Shown: one piece after another, positions 10,791 to 21,553 of the stretch
Layout of the letters: every line of letters begins with the position of its first letter
How positions within the stretch are numbered: the stretch's first letter is position 1
NCBI GenBank assembly: GCA_946811185.2
Contig: OX328112.1
Coordinates: forward strand, 18,581,215-18,645,214
From: Hippopus hippopus
Taxonomy: Eukaryota > Mollusca > Bivalvia > Cardiida > Cardiidae
Length of the DNA: 64,000 bases
Direction: 5' to 3'
The notes under the pieces: generated by a model
What the model was told of the DNA's origin: nothing
Database searches by the model: none
The model's input: the letters and a program-made list of their open reading frames with translations, nothing else
Translations under genes and position numbers: made by a program

Positions 10791-10822
10791 GGGACTACAA
10801 TTTGGGATTGTGCAGAAAAGGG

Positions 10823-11205
10823 TTAACTCTTCACTAGATGACAAAATTTTTGACTTGTCCAAATTGAATGGGCAGGAAACATTGTGAGAAAAGGAAAAAG
10901 AAGCCTCGTATGGGCAATTTCTGTACTTTTCCACAAATTGTTCTGTTGCAATTTGAAGACTGAATGTCTGCAGGTGGTTAAATAATTGTAAATGTGGTAC
11001 CAAACAATCCAGTGTCTTAATGACCACGAAGAAGGCTTTTGAAAACATTGTGAGAAAAGGAAAAAAATGCTGGTAACCAGTGTTTTTGATTTTGACAATG
11101 TTTTCAAAAATTAGCAAATACAGAAATCATCTTTTGAGCTATGTTAAAGTTGCCGTCTGCAAATGCTTTCAGTATGGTCAAGTCTAAAATTAAATTTAAC
11201 CTCAA
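10823..11205. mobile_element. two family A remnants in opposite orientation
   Basis: A reverse copy starts at the TTAA shared with the preceding MITE (10823-10826) and has a badly worn right half. A forward copy follows from about 10990 (GTGGTACCAAACAATCC) to the GTCTAAAATTAAATTTAACC end. Confidence 0.6.
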
Positions 11206-11335
11206 GATGCCAAGGAGAATCAAAGTTTCAAGATACTTTTTCCAACAGTGTTGGTCAAGTTTGAAATTTCCTTAAAAAAAAAATTTAAATTAGGTACCAT
11301 CTAAGGGTTTTCCTTCAAAAAATTTGAAGTAAGGG

Positions 11336-11773
11336 TCATTACCACTTTTACCAAAAAATTCTGAGATTTAACGATCCCAGTGAAAGAGTCTGTTGAAAAC
11401 ATTGTGTAAAAGGAAGCATTTTGTCCTTTCCCACAATGTTTTCTACGCCAACAACTACAAATCCCATCCTTTCAACCACTTTTTTGTCGTCTGCACATAC
11501 TTTCAATTTGGACAAATCTAACTGCTCTCTGTCTTGTAAAGGGTTAACTCTTTACTACACAACAAAAAAGTAGATTTGTCCAAATTGAAAGCATTTGCAG
11601 ATGACAGTCTAAATGTTGCTCAAAAGATAAAATTAGTCTGAGATATGGTAGAAAATATTGTGGGAAAGGAGAAAATGCTGGTTACCAGCATTTTCACCTT
11701 TTCCCACAATGTTTTCAAAAGGCTTCTTTCTGACAGCGTTGTTAGAACACAGGATTGTGTGGTAAAGGGTTAA
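11336..11773. mobile_element. two family A copies sharing a TTAA, tail to tail
   Basis: The forward copy 11336-11547 lacks most of the core left arm. The reverse copy 11544-11773 is nearly full, with core GGAGAAAATGCTGGTTACC. The shared TTAA is 11544-11547. This pair is convergent, unlike the head-to-tail run at 6231. Confidence 0.75.
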
Positions 11774-12154
11774 TTGAAGATTTTCACCATAAGGGATGGG
11801 AGTGGTCTATTGAAGGATTTATGAAGGGTATAATTAGAATGATTACGGTTATTAAGTTGCCCATTGATCACTTTAATGGGTTTAAAATTGAATCAATTTT
11901 ATTCCAAGTGGGGAAATATTTGGCTCTATCTGCTATCTGTATTTTCGGGTTTGTAAGATAAGGCAGTACCGAGATGCAGATACCTATAAGCAAAAGAAAT
12001 GTAGAACTTTGCGGACACATTGATTTTATTTTCTCCCATGCATCCATCAACCACCCCCCAGCCCCAAATCAAACGCATCAGTGCAGACAGACTTAGCAAA
12101 AATGGCTGCCAGGGGCCACCAAAATGTTTCCTGCATTTTCAACTCATTCCTGTC
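11774..12154. other. unassigned sequence
   Basis: No coding exon or repeat family is recognised. Confidence 0.4.
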
Positions 12155-12320
12155 TCACTGATGATCATTATTTCGATGATGGATATGTGAGGAAGCAGCC
12201 AGTTGCTTGTGAAGAAAATTGTGCTAAATACTGGTAAAAGAAACTCCTGGAAAACTTGGATAGGTACATTGGCTGCCATGTTATGACTGAAAGAATGTTG
12301 TAAACAGGGCTTAACACTAT
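12155..12320 (+). mobile_element. SINE G, body fragment
   Basis: GAAGCAGCCAGTTGCTTG, AGAAACTCCTGGAAAAC and GGATAGGTACATTGGC are SINE G body motifs in sense orientation. The tRNA head is missing. Confidence 0.6.
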
Positions 12321-12369
12321 AAAATGAGTCAATGCATTTTCAAATTGAAATGTAAGACTTTCCAAAGAG

Positions 12370-13141
12370 TTATCCCTTTACCAAACGACAAAGTTTTGAA
12401 CGTTTCTGAATCCATAGCATTTGCAGATGACAAATTAAATACGGTTAAAATGATAAGATGTCTCTTAAAGGTGGGTATTTAGATTTTTCACATCTCACCA
12501 AATAAAAAAATATATATATCACTGAAATTTATATGAAAAAACAATACAAATCATCAATAATTAAGAATCATAAAATTACAAAAAAAATTTTTTTGATGGT
12601 GTTCCCTTAAAAGGCTACGTAGCCTCTTAAGGTATTTTTAGATTTCGCGCCAGAAATCAAAAAAGCATTTATAGGAACGTCAAGTGACTAGCACATGACT
12701 AATGACGCTTAAATTCCATAACATAACAAACATGTAATTATTTTCCATAAAGTCTTCTTCGGACGCTATGTTTGAAGCTTCGTCTGTGTATTTCCGGTAT
12801 GTAAATGAGCGAGTTGCTCATGTAAAAATAGACCGTGTTTCCGGTCGGTGTCGACCTGGGCTGTAGTAAATCTCTAATTTCTCTTGTTGTCGGATGGTTT
12901 TTGACTACTGGGGTTTTATGAATGAAAATTAAAAGGCTTTGGGAGTATAAGGATGATTTTTTTGTATTTTTGTAAAATTTTCGTCCCAAAATCTGAAGGG
13001 CCACCTTTAAAGTGTAGAAAACATTGTGGGAAAAAAAGGAGAAAATGTTGGTCACCAGCATTTTCTCCTTTTTCCACAATGTTTACAAGAGCCCTTTTCA
13101 TCAGTGTTGTTAAAACTCAACATCCTGTGATAAACAGTTAA
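12370..13141 (-). mobile_element. family A MITE split by a TTAA-duplicating element
   Basis: The parts are about 12370-12464 and 13011-13141. The left part ends GATGTCTC and the right part begins AGTGTAGAAAACATTG, which is continuous in the family consensus. The insertion between them is 12469-13006, flanked by TTAA at 12465 and 13007. Confidence 0.8.
12469..13006. mobile_element. 538-bp TTAA-flanked element, non-autonomous
   Basis: The termini AGGTGGGTATTTAGATTTT and, reversed, AGGTGGCCCTTCAGATTTT form about 19-bp inverted repeats. TTAA on both sides fits a piggyBac-type target duplication. Inside, AAGGCTACGTAGCCTCTTAAG at about 12610 is a small palindrome, and TTAAGGTATTTTTAGATTT after it repeats the terminus, so this may be two fused elements. 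Its ends differ from family A. Confidence 0.7.
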
Positions 13142-13619
13142 ACTAGTTGAAAGATGATTCACTGTTTCATAATGTAGCAATTTGACATTTTTAGATATTC
13201 CTCATAAAACAGTGTAATATTGTCACAAAATATCATATTCACATAAATTTGTGTAAAAAGATAATCAAAACACGGCAAAAGGCAGACATATTTGATATAA
13301 AAGGCAAATAAAGGCGGACTAGACGTTATGAAACATGGTAAATTTATGTACGAGTACATTATAACATTTAGGGAATACAGTAATCTGAGACAGTGAATAT
13401 GAATGATCAGATTGATAAAAATGTGCATGATGTACTTGTAGGAGTTCTTTTTGCCATATAGATTGAGTGTATAAATACAGGCCAGTGTTTAAATACAGTC
13501 CTTTTTCCAAATACAGTCAAACCTGTCCTATGGCCACCTTCATTGGGCAACCAGCTTATCTTGGGAGGCCTACATTTCAGGTCCCATAATGTGAAAAAAT
13601 AAGAAATTTTTTGTTGTCA

Positions 13620-13875
13620 GCTCTCTACCAGGTGACAAAGAATAACCCACTCTTTTGTTTAAAACATTATTTTGTAGATGTAAAATTAAAGGTGGCTCAG
13701 TTGATAGGATGATGATGATTTTGATGTTTATGTATTTGATAGGGTAGAATACACTGTGTGCAAAAGAAGGGGATGCTTGTCACCCGGTAGCAGTTTCTTC
13801 TTTGCTCACAATGTTTTTGCCAGCCTTTTACTGCAGTGTTATTAAAACATACTTAGGATTTTTGATAAATGCAAA
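13620..13875 (-). mobile_element. family A MITE, heavily diverged
   Basis: CTCTCTACCAGGTGAC, GTAGAATACACTGTGTGC and TTATTAAAACATACTTAGG follow the family order, but the core is no longer a palindrome. Confidence 0.5.
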
Positions 13876-13879
13876 AAAA

Positions 13880-14560
13880 TAAAAAAAATAAGTGGTAATA
13901 CAGTGGTCTATGAAGTGACAGATGCACCATAACAACTGAAAATTCTGACACAAAATTTGATTGGTCAAGCTTATCATGTGATCTTACTGGTAGATTTGTT
14001 TGGTCAACAAAATCATGTGACCAAACTGGTAAATTTGATTGGTGAACCTGGTCATTGTGAACTTATTGGTAATAGCTAAATATTTTATGGACATATAAAA
14101 GTAGAGTATTTTCTTGACATAGCCGAACAATATCTTGATTTCTTCTTTTAGTTAAAGAAAATGTTTTCTAAAGTGGTTAACGCTTCAACTCAAAAAAAGA
14201 GCCGTCATCTACAAGTAGTACAGTAATGAATGTTTCATCTATTTACAAGCATGGTTTTGTTACAGCATGAAGAAAAGCTATTCAACTATAGGGAAGTTTT
14301 GAATTAATTATACACATAAATAAGGTTAATGTTCCTGTATGATCTGGAATAAGTTATGATATACCGCATATACCGGTAATTGTTCAAAGCTGTATATGTA
14401 TGGTCAGTGGTTAGTTTGGTAAATCATAAAGCAATATCTAATGTTTCATTTCACCCACAAACCCATGTTGTGGGCATTCATTATACTTTAGTGAAATACT
14501 TTCCCTGTTTAATCGAATCTCTTGTAAAAGTGGGTGATTGATTCAAAACTTGTTTGATAA
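13880..14560. other. unassigned sequence with short local repeats
   Basis: TTGATTGGTCAAGC, TTTGTTTGGTCAAC and TTGATTGGTGAACC recur about every 50 bases at 13955-14050, each followed by ATGTGA or TTGTGA. This looks like a decayed tandem repeat. The rest is unassigned. Confidence 0.45.
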
Positions 14561-14615
14561 ACCATTTTCTCCTTTTCCCACAATGTTTTCTAAATTTTCT
14601 TGTTTGATAAACCAT

Positions 14616-14970
14616 TAACCCTTTACCACACAATCTGGAGTTTTAACGTCCCTGAGGAATGAAAACATTATGGGAAAAGGAGAAAATGTTGGTAACCAGC
14701 ATTTTCTCCTTTTCTGACAATGTGTTGTGTGGTTTGGTGAAGATTTAACCCTTTATTAGAAAATGTTGTGTTCTAATGATCCTGAAAAAAAAAAAGGCTT
14801 TTGAAAACATTATGGGAAAAGGAGAAAATGCTGGTAACCAGCATTTTCTCCTTTTCCTGCAGTGTTTTCTAAATTTTCTTGGACACTTTTCACCATTTAT
14901 ATTTCATTGGTTGTGTGCAAATGCTTTGAGTTTGGACAAATTAAAAATTTTGTTTTTGTATGAAGGGTAA
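14616..14970 (+). mobile_element. two family A copies sharing a TTAA
   Basis: The first, 14616-14748, is complete at both ends but has lost most of its right arm (GACAATGTGTTGTGTGG). The second, 14745-14970, has an intact core and ends TGTATGAAGGGTAA. An extra core scrap precedes them at 14566-14600. Confidence 0.75.
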
Positions 14971-15209
14971 AATAAACTTCAGTGAATACACTGACAGTTG
15001 ACATAAAATAATGACATGATAATAATGCTGTGACATAATTCAACAATTGTTTTGTAGATCTCTGAATGACATTAGGATGGTGAATCATGTTTTACGCATT
15101 ACAATCTCCATATAGATATTTTTTTTTGTTTTAGAGGAAATTGTCTAGGTAATTGTCATAGCCCTAACGTGGTCTGCATAGTCATTAGTACAAAAAATTT
15201 ACATTTTCT

Positions 15210-15524
15210 GGACCCATATTCAACAACCATTCTTAAGAATATTCTTTGTCTCATTTTAGATTTAGATTAAGAACATAAGTCAAGTTCTGATTGGCTAAAC
15301 CAAATAGTTTATAATTATATATATATCAGAAGTTGCATTACTTTCATTTTACCCATTCTTAAGAATACACTTTGTCTCATTCTAGATTTAGAAATACAAA
15401 GCAAGTTCTTATTGGCTAAACCAAATGGTTTAGCCAGGCAGGACTTTTATTACTTTCAAATTTAGAAAATTCTTGAGAATAAGGCTAGAAATTTTCTTAA
15501 GAATTATAGGTGAATACAGACCCT
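15210..15524. mobile_element. family E, two overlapping palindromes
   Basis: Two left arms in series (ACCATTCTTAAGAATATTC and CCCATTCTTAAGAATACAC) are followed by one right arm ending TAGGTGAATACAGACC. The inner TATATATATATC replaces one palindrome centre. This looks like one copy inserted in, or recombined with, another. Confidence 0.65.
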
Positions 15525-15544
15525 GGTGCCCTTGAAGTGTTAGG

Positions 15545-15790
15545 TATGCTCTATTCTGCAGTAAATAGGACGTGAAATAATATAAATGTGCTCTATTATG
15601 CAGTAGATCAGTAGATGGGTAAGTTAATACCCTGCATAAAATTGGGTAAATATGCTCTGTCCTGCAGTAAATACTATTTACTGCAGGATAGATCATATTT
15701 ACTCTGCAGAAAAGAGGGCATTGGATAGATATGCTCTTATATTTACTCTGCAGAAAAGAGGGCATTGGATAGATATGCTCTTTTCCTTTT
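15545..15790. repeat. short palindrome and 44-bp tandem duplication
   Basis: CTGCAGTAAATA-C-TATTTACTGCAG at 15663-15687 is a perfect inverted repeat about one base. ATATTTACTCTGCAGAAAAG and the following GAGGGCATTGGATAG occur twice, 44 bases apart, at 15695 and 15739, without a visible mismatch. Confidence 0.75.
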
Positions 15791-16257
15791 GACCTTGTAA
15801 AAACAAATGCCTGACTCAACCCTCCAATGATAACAGAAGGGTTCAATTGGTAGACAGGATTAAGGGGAATGTTCAGGAAATCAATACGAACTAATCAAAA
15901 TTCCAAAAATCATCGGGAAAGACAAAACTCCTTCACGCTTTGTGTTTGACAGTTGACATGAGTTGATAAATTTCTGGATCGTTTCTTGGAGCAAGGGGCA
16001 TGATTTTTCCATCGCATGGGTTTGTCAATATTCTGGAATTTCATGCCCGATTACAAAGACGGTGAAATCTCGAGTGGGACCATCTTACACGAGATTTTTC
16101 TGAGAATGACAGATCTATTTGATGGATCTTTTTAAGGCATGACAGTTTCTTATCATACAGGGTTTTTGGTTCACATAATATAATTTCCTCTCTCAGTAAT
16201 TCAGTTAACCCTGAACTCTCCACCACATATCAAAATTCTTATGTGTTGGTCCATATT

Positions 16258-16469
16258 TAACCCTTTATCACACAATCCCGACTCTTAAGGACCCTGAGAA
16301 AGAAAGCTTCTGAAAATATTGTGAGAAACCAGCATTTTCTCTTTTTCCCACAATGTTTTTTTACACTTTCAAAGGCAAATCACACCAATTATGTATAAAT
16401 TTAAATTTGTCATCTTCAAATGCTTTCAATTGGGACTAGTCAAAAATTTGTCGTTTGGTAAAGAATTAA
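16258..16469 (+). mobile_element. family A MITE, core left arm deleted
   Basis: It starts TTAACCCTTTATCACAC and ends TTTGGTAAAGAATTAA. ATTGTGAGAAACCAGC shows the loss of GGAGAAAATGCTGG. Confidence 0.75.
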
Positions 16470-16560
16470 ATCATTTATGAATGAAAAATTATGTATAGTT
16501 CTCTAGGGGTAAAAAAACTGTGAAAAACACTGTGCTTGTAACCAGCATTTTCTTCTTTTT

Positions 16561-18393
16561 AGCTCACCTGAGCACAAAGTGCTCATGGTGAGCTTTTGTG
16601 ATCGTGCTGTGTCCGTCGTGCATCGTCTGTCGTGCGTCGTCAACTTTTACTGTGTGTACGCTCTAGAGGCCACAATTTCAGTCAGATACTCATGAAACTT
16701 AGTCAGAATGTTTGTCGCGATGATATCTCGGACGAGTTCGAAAATGGGTCATGTCAGGTCAAAAACTAGGTCACTAGGTCAAATCTTAGAAAAACCTTGT
16801 GTATGCTCTAGAGGCCACATTTTCAGTCCGATACTCTTGAAACTTGGTCAGAATGTTTGCCTCGATAATATCTCGGATAAGTTCGAAAATGGAATATGTC
16901 AGGTCAAAAACTAGGTCACTAGGTCAAATATTAGAAAAACCTTGTGTACGGTCTAGAGGCCACATTTTCAGTCAGATACTCATGAAATTTGGTCAGAATG
17001 TTTGTCTTGATGATATCTCATATGAGTTTGAAAATGGGTCATGTGGGGTCAAAAACTAGGTCACTAGGTCAAATCTTAGAAAAACCTTGTGTACGCTCTA
17101 GAGGCCACATTTTCAGTCCAAAACTCATGAAACTTGGTCAGAATGTTTGTCTTGATGATATCTTGGACGAGTTAAAAAATGGGTCATGTCGGGTCAAAAA
17201 CTAGGTCACAAGATTAAATCTTAGAATAACCTTGTGTACGCTCTAGAGGCCACATTTTCAGTCAGATACTCATGAAACTTGGTCAGAATGTTTGTCTTGA
17301 TGATATCTTGGATGAGTTCGAAAATGGGTCATGTTGGGCAAAAAACTAGGTCACTAGATCATATCTTAGAAAGCCCTTTCGTACGCTGTAGAGGCCACAT
17401 TTTCAGCCCAAAACGCTTGAAAGGTGGTCAGAATGTTTGTCCTGATGATATCTCAAGGGAGTTCGAGAATGGGTCATGTCGGGTCAAAAACTAGGTCACT
17501 AGGTCAAATCTTAGAAAAACCTTGTGTACGCTCTAGAGGCCACATTTTCAGTCGGATACTCATGAAACTTGGTCAGAATGTTTGTCTTGATGATATCTCG
17601 GACGAGTTCGAAAATTGATCATGCTGGGCCAAAAACTAGCTCTGTAGGTCAAATCTTAGAAAAACCTTGTGCACACTCTAGAGGCCACATTTTCAGTCCA
17701 ATGCTCTTGAAAGTTGGTCAGAATGTTTGTCTTTATGATATCTCGGACGAGTTCTAAAATGGGTCATGTCTGGTCAAAAAGTAGGTCATGAGGTCATATC
17801 TTAGAAAAACCTTGTGTACACTCTAGAGGCCACATTTTTGGTTCAAAACTCTTGAAATTTGGTCAGAATGTTTGTCTTGATGATATCTTGGAGAAGTTTG
17901 AAAATTGGTCATGTCAGGCAAAGAACCAGGTCACTGGGTCAAATCTTAAAAAAAAACCTTGTGTACACTCTAGAGGTCACAGTTTCAGTCCAAATTTCTT
18001 GAAAGTTGGTCAGAATGTTTTACTTGATGACATCTCAGATGACTTCGAAAATCGGTGATGTTGGGTCAGAAACTAGGTCAGTAGTTCAAATCTTAGAAAA
18101 AACCTGTGTATGCTCTATAGGCCACATTTTCTGTCCAATACGTATGAAAAGTGGTCAGGATCTTTGTTTTGATAATATCTACAATGGGAAAATTGGCTAT
18201 GGTTGGCTAAAAAGTAGGTCACTGAGAGAAATTCTAGAAAAAGCTTGTGTATATGCTAGAGGCCAAATTTTCAGTCCAATAATTACGAAAGCTTAGTAGA
18301 TTGTTTGTCATGATATCTCAAAAGAGATTGAAAATGGGTCATGTTTGGTCAAAAGACTCAGGTGAGCGACTTTAGGGCCATCATGGCCCTCTT
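16561..18393. mobile_element. element carrying a 145-bp tandem array
   Basis: The element opens with a hairpin: AGCTCACCTGAGC, AAAGTGCTCATGGTGAGC. It then has GTCGTGCATCGTC-type text and about eleven tandem units, and closes CAGGTGAGCGAC with the small palindrome GGGCCATCATGGCCC. AGCTCACCTG and CAGGTGAGC mirror each other across the ends. The layout resembles mollusc elements that carry internal satellite units, which have been linked to Helitron-like transposons, but I see no decisive terminal signature. Confidence 0.7.
16640..18345. repeat. tandem array, period 145 bp
   Basis: GGTCAGAATGTTTGTC-type motifs start at 16702, 16847, 16992, 17137, 17282, 17427, 17572, 17717 and 17862. That is a spacing of exactly 145 over nine units, followed by 18009 and 18154. 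Each unit has CTCTAGAGGCCACATTTTC and AAAAACTAGGTCACTAGG. Divergence grows toward the right end. Open frames here are by-products of the repeat. Confidence 0.95.
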
Positions 18394-18579
18394 GTTTCCA
18401 TTATTTCAGAATTCCTTCTTTTTTCCTGAACATTATAAATTAAGAATTAAGCACAAAAAAATAGGAAACTGACATTGTTGAGCAATTCCAGTTGTTGATA
18501 TTTCACTGTCAATGTATTTCATTTAGAATAGATCACAAATTGACATGAAACAGTTTTGATCCAAGATCTTATTGCATTT

Positions 18580-18672
18580 TCAGATAAGTCTGATCTTGAG
18601 CCACATTTGATATGTTGTCTGCAAAATATTTTCACTTTGTACAAACCTAAAATTTTGTCACTTTGAAAAGAC
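18580..18672 (+). mobile_element. family A right-end fragment
   Basis: GATCTTGAGCCACATTTG, TGTTGTCTGCAAAATATTT and CTAAAATTTTGTCACTTTG are the right arm. A left arm lies at 16500-16560 (AACCAGCATTTTCTTC), directly before the satellite element, so the two could be one MITE split by it; the sequence at 18394-18580 does not prove this. Confidence 0.5.
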
Positions 18673-18757
18673 CTCAAATAACCTTGTGTGTTTCACTTGT
18701 TGAGTAAACTGTAAGGTATCATTTACGAAGAAGATCATGTCTCGATGTCTGATAACT

Positions 18758-19275
18758 TATAATTTGAGTGGCGCTTTGGAAAAATGGAGTTTAATGCATC
18801 TCCGTTATGCTTTATACCAGGCAAGTTGTCATATGGCTCGCAACACGCGAAAAGGGGCATTTGGACATTTGCGTAAATTGTCGTCTCGGATCAGCCTACG
18901 CAGACCACACAGGCTAATCCGAGACGGCACTTTACGTCAACATTAGATTTTGTCCTACAGTAGACTTGCATGAAACAGAAAATCACACACGATTGGAAAC
19001 TGCCGTCTCGGATCAACCTGCGCGGACTGCGCAGGCTGATCCGGGACGACACTTTCCACAAATGTCTGAATGCCCTTTTTCACGTGTTGCAGGCCATATG
19101 ATTATGGATCCACAAAATCCATTTTAGCTTACAAAGGGCTGAATCTGATGTAGAATGACCTTTGATTATGTAGAAAATTGACCAATAGCAAACAGTGCCG
19201 ACCAAGGCTGACCTGGGTCATTATGACATTGCCTTGCAGATGCATTAAACCCTCTTTTCACATAGCATGACTAAA
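18758..19275. mobile_element. family D element with two hairpins, probably nested
   Basis: An inverted repeat runs from CATATGGCTCGCAACACG (18832) to GTTGCAGGCCATATG (about 19100). Inside are two strong hairpins, GTCTCGGATCAGCCTACGC at 18873-18935 and GTCTCGGATCAACCTGCGC at 18996-19057. Outside, TTTAATGCATCTCCGTTATG on the left and GATGCATTAAACCCTC with CATAGCATG on the right match the D element at 52172. This suggests a hairpin element inside an older D copy. Confidence 0.6.
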
Positions 19276-19323
19276 TTATAGTTCTTAATGCATGTGTGTG
19301 TGAGAAGGATGGACGGATGTATG

Positions 19324-19401
19324 GACAGACAGACAGACAGACAGACAGATAGACAGACAAACACACACACAGACACACAGACAGACACACAGACAGACAG
19401 A
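19324..19401. repeat. (CAGA)n and (CACA)n microsatellite
   Basis: An uninterrupted ACAG run is followed by mixed ACAC and ACAG units. Confidence 0.95.
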
Positions 19402-19751
19402 GGGTAAGTTGACAAGCCAAATCTTTACAAACTGCAATAAAGATCAGACTGAGCTATATTATTGGCAAAAAGGATTATGCGTCCTCTAGGGTCATTCACT
19501 CTCCCAGCACCCCTGAGCTCAAGTGGCTCTCGTCGATTGTAAGTGTGATCGTGTGATTGGAGTCACAATTCTTCATGATTGGGGATCGTATTGATTAAGG
19601 CAGTATTGTAGAAATAGTGTCCCCTGTAATAAAGGAATCTAAAATTGGAGGGCCAAATTTATTTGAAGTGCTTAATTCTCCTTTTTGAGTTACAGAGAGT
19701 TTCTCAGTATGGAGTTTTAAATTAAAGAATGAACCTTTTCCTCTTCTCCAT

Positions 19752-19978
19752 TAGCTTTTTACTTTGTACCGCATAGTTCTGAGATTTGATAACCCTGAAA
19801 GAGAAGGCTTTGAAAACATTGTGGGATAAGGAGAAAATGCTGGTAACCAGCATTTTCTACTTTTCCCTCAATCTTTTCTACCCTATCAAATAAAGAAATC
19901 ATCATTCAAGCTACATCTAATTTGTCATTAGCAAATGCTTTCAACTTGTTCCTGTCTAAAATTTTGTTCTATGGAAAT
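19752..19978 (+). mobile_element. family A MITE
   Basis: It starts TTAGCTTTTTACTTTG, has core GGATAAGGAGAAAATGC, and ends TTTTGTTCTATGG. Both TTAA ends have decayed. Confidence 0.7.
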
Positions 19979-20117
19979 AAGAAAAAAAAACAAAAGAAAA
20001 TTTCCAAGTATGATGAAAAATTTAAGCCAAATCTGAAGAATGATTTATTAATTCTTGGCTCAAAAATCCTACCATATTGGACAGTTTTCTGAAAACATTG
20101 GATTGTCTGGTAAATCT

Positions 20118-20335
20118 GTAACTCTTTCCATACCATATACAACACCAGAAGCTTTTGTGGACAGTGTAGATCAAGATCAGACTGCACAGAACATGTAGTC
20201 TGATTGCTGATCTGCACGGTCCACTGCTACATCCTAGATTATGACCAAACTGTCTGTTGATCTTGCAGAGGAAATGTACTTGTAGCCTTTGAGAAAATGC
20301 AATTAATTCAGTATTGAATGAATTTTACTTTTACA
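20118..20335. mobile_element. family B2 palindromic MITE
   Basis: TAACTCTTTCCATACCATA, then GGACAGTGTAGATCAAG, a hairpin, and TTTGAGAAAATGCAATTAA follow the same order as the TTAA-bounded copies at 32095 and 44556. Confidence 0.7.
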
Positions 20336-20690
20336 CCAATCATTTTGATACCAAACTGGTACTCATGCTGTGGTTTGGGCTGTTCCAAGGGTTAACCTTG
20401 CTCATAACTTGATTTAAACCTGGAACCTTTCGTGAGAGAAGTTGGTAATCTCTCACTAAATCTCTATATCATGTTGACATTCTTCTTTCCTTTCTTCCCA
20501 ATTGGTAACCCAGGCCATGCTGCAGACACTTGCTTCAAATACTTTGTTGCAGATTTTGGGCATCTGATCTAGGTATATATTCTTTGATACTGTCCTTTTT
20601 TAAAGTCAACAAGAATTAATGAGAAACACCAGTTTTTCTCTGTAGAATTAAAAGATTTCTTCAGGAACTGATTGTTGAATTGAACGAGAA
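20336..20690. other. unassigned sequence
   Basis: No exon, RNA or repeat family is recognised. Confidence 0.4.
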
Positions 20691-20694
20691 AAAG

Positions 20695-20885
20695 TTAATT
20701 CATTAACAAACGATAAAATTTTGGGCTCAACCAAATTCAAAGCATGTGCAGATGACAAAATAAATGTAGCTAGAGGATGACATAGATCTATCTTTGGAAA
20801 GGCAGAAAACATTGTGAGAAAAGTAGAAAATACTGGTTACTAATGTTTTCTTTTTTTCCCACAATGTTTTCAAACACATCCTTTC
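20695..20885 (-). mobile_element. family A MITE cut by a SINE
   Basis: TTAATTCATTAACAAACG opens it. After the core and CACAATGTTTTCAAACAC it is replaced by SINE I sequence. Confidence 0.65.
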
Positions 20886-21092
20886 TATATGGACTTCAAC
20901 GTCATTTCAGTCATATCATAGCAACAGCTTTCTTATTCATGTATATCTTGTGTTTCACAAGGACTAGGCCACGGGCTCTGAAGTGTATTGCCCAAGGACA
21001 CTTCCACAATAACCTTTGTACCTCCAGTGAGGCTCAAACCTGGAGCTTCCAGGTTACAAGTCCTATACTTTACTACTGAGCCATGTAGGACC
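20886..21092 (-). mobile_element. SINE I, tRNA-derived
   Basis: On the minus strand the head is GGGTCCTACATGGCTCAG, with B-box region CCAGGTTTGAGCCTC. On the plus strand the tail side carries TTCAACGTCATTTCAGTC, next to family A. Confidence 0.65.
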
Positions 21093-21127
21093 CCTTGAGT
21101 GCCATAATGTAAAGATAATCGAGAGTG

Positions 21128-21287
21128 TTAACTTTTTACCAGATGACAAAAATTTTGACTTGTCCACAATTGTTGACTCAAAATCTAATGTGGTTTAAAT
21201 GGAAAGATGTCTCTGGAGGTAAAAAACACTGTAAAAGACAGAAAGTGCAGATTTCTAAAAATACTGAATTGTTTGGTATAGAGTTAA
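21128..21287 (-). mobile_element. family A MITE, internally deleted
   Basis: TTAA is present at both ends (TTAACTTTTTACCAG and GGTATAGAGTTAA). The core palindrome is missing, leaving 160 bp. Confidence 0.7.
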
Positions 21288-21429
21288 TACTAATAAGGAA
21301 CACCATAAATTTCTTCTGTAGAATGAGTTTTTCATGAAAATTTATGATGGTAATTTCAAGATAAAAGGCTAGTCAAGAAATACCTTCAGTACCACAATGA
21401 GAGTTGCCAACATGCAATTTCTCATATAA

Positions 21430-21553
21430 TGCTTTTAACCCTTTCGAAAACACATGCCATCATTTTGAGCAACAGTTCATTTTTTGCCTGCAATGTTTCA
21501 CATATGAACTGGTCTCAAAATTTTGTATTCTGGTAACCAGTTAATCAAGAAAT
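21430..21553 (+). mobile_element. family A right-half fragment
   Basis: TTTTAACCCTTTCGAAAAC is joined to right-arm text CATCATTTTGAGCAACAG. It ends TTCTGGTAACCAGTTAA. Confidence 0.55.

Larger units (their letters stand above)
9413..10826 (-). mobile_element. family A MITE split by two different insertions
   Basis: The MITE parts are 9413-9505, 10097-10203 and 10799-10826. Together they give about 228 bp, the normal family length, starting TTAACTCTTTATTAGGC and ending GAAAAGGGTTAA. The interruptions are the element at 9506-10093 (flanked by TTA) and the one at 10204-10790 (flanked by GGGACTAC). Both target duplications fall where family A sequence resumes correctly. Confidence 0.8.

Noticed and set aside
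16708..18296. A series of 60-100 codon plus-strand frames with similar products
   Set aside because: They are frames through successive 145-bp satellite units. 145 is not a multiple of three, so no frame crosses more than about two units.
16640..18345. A CRISPR-like array
   Set aside because: The whole 145-bp unit repeats with no unique spacers, and the genome is eukaryotic.
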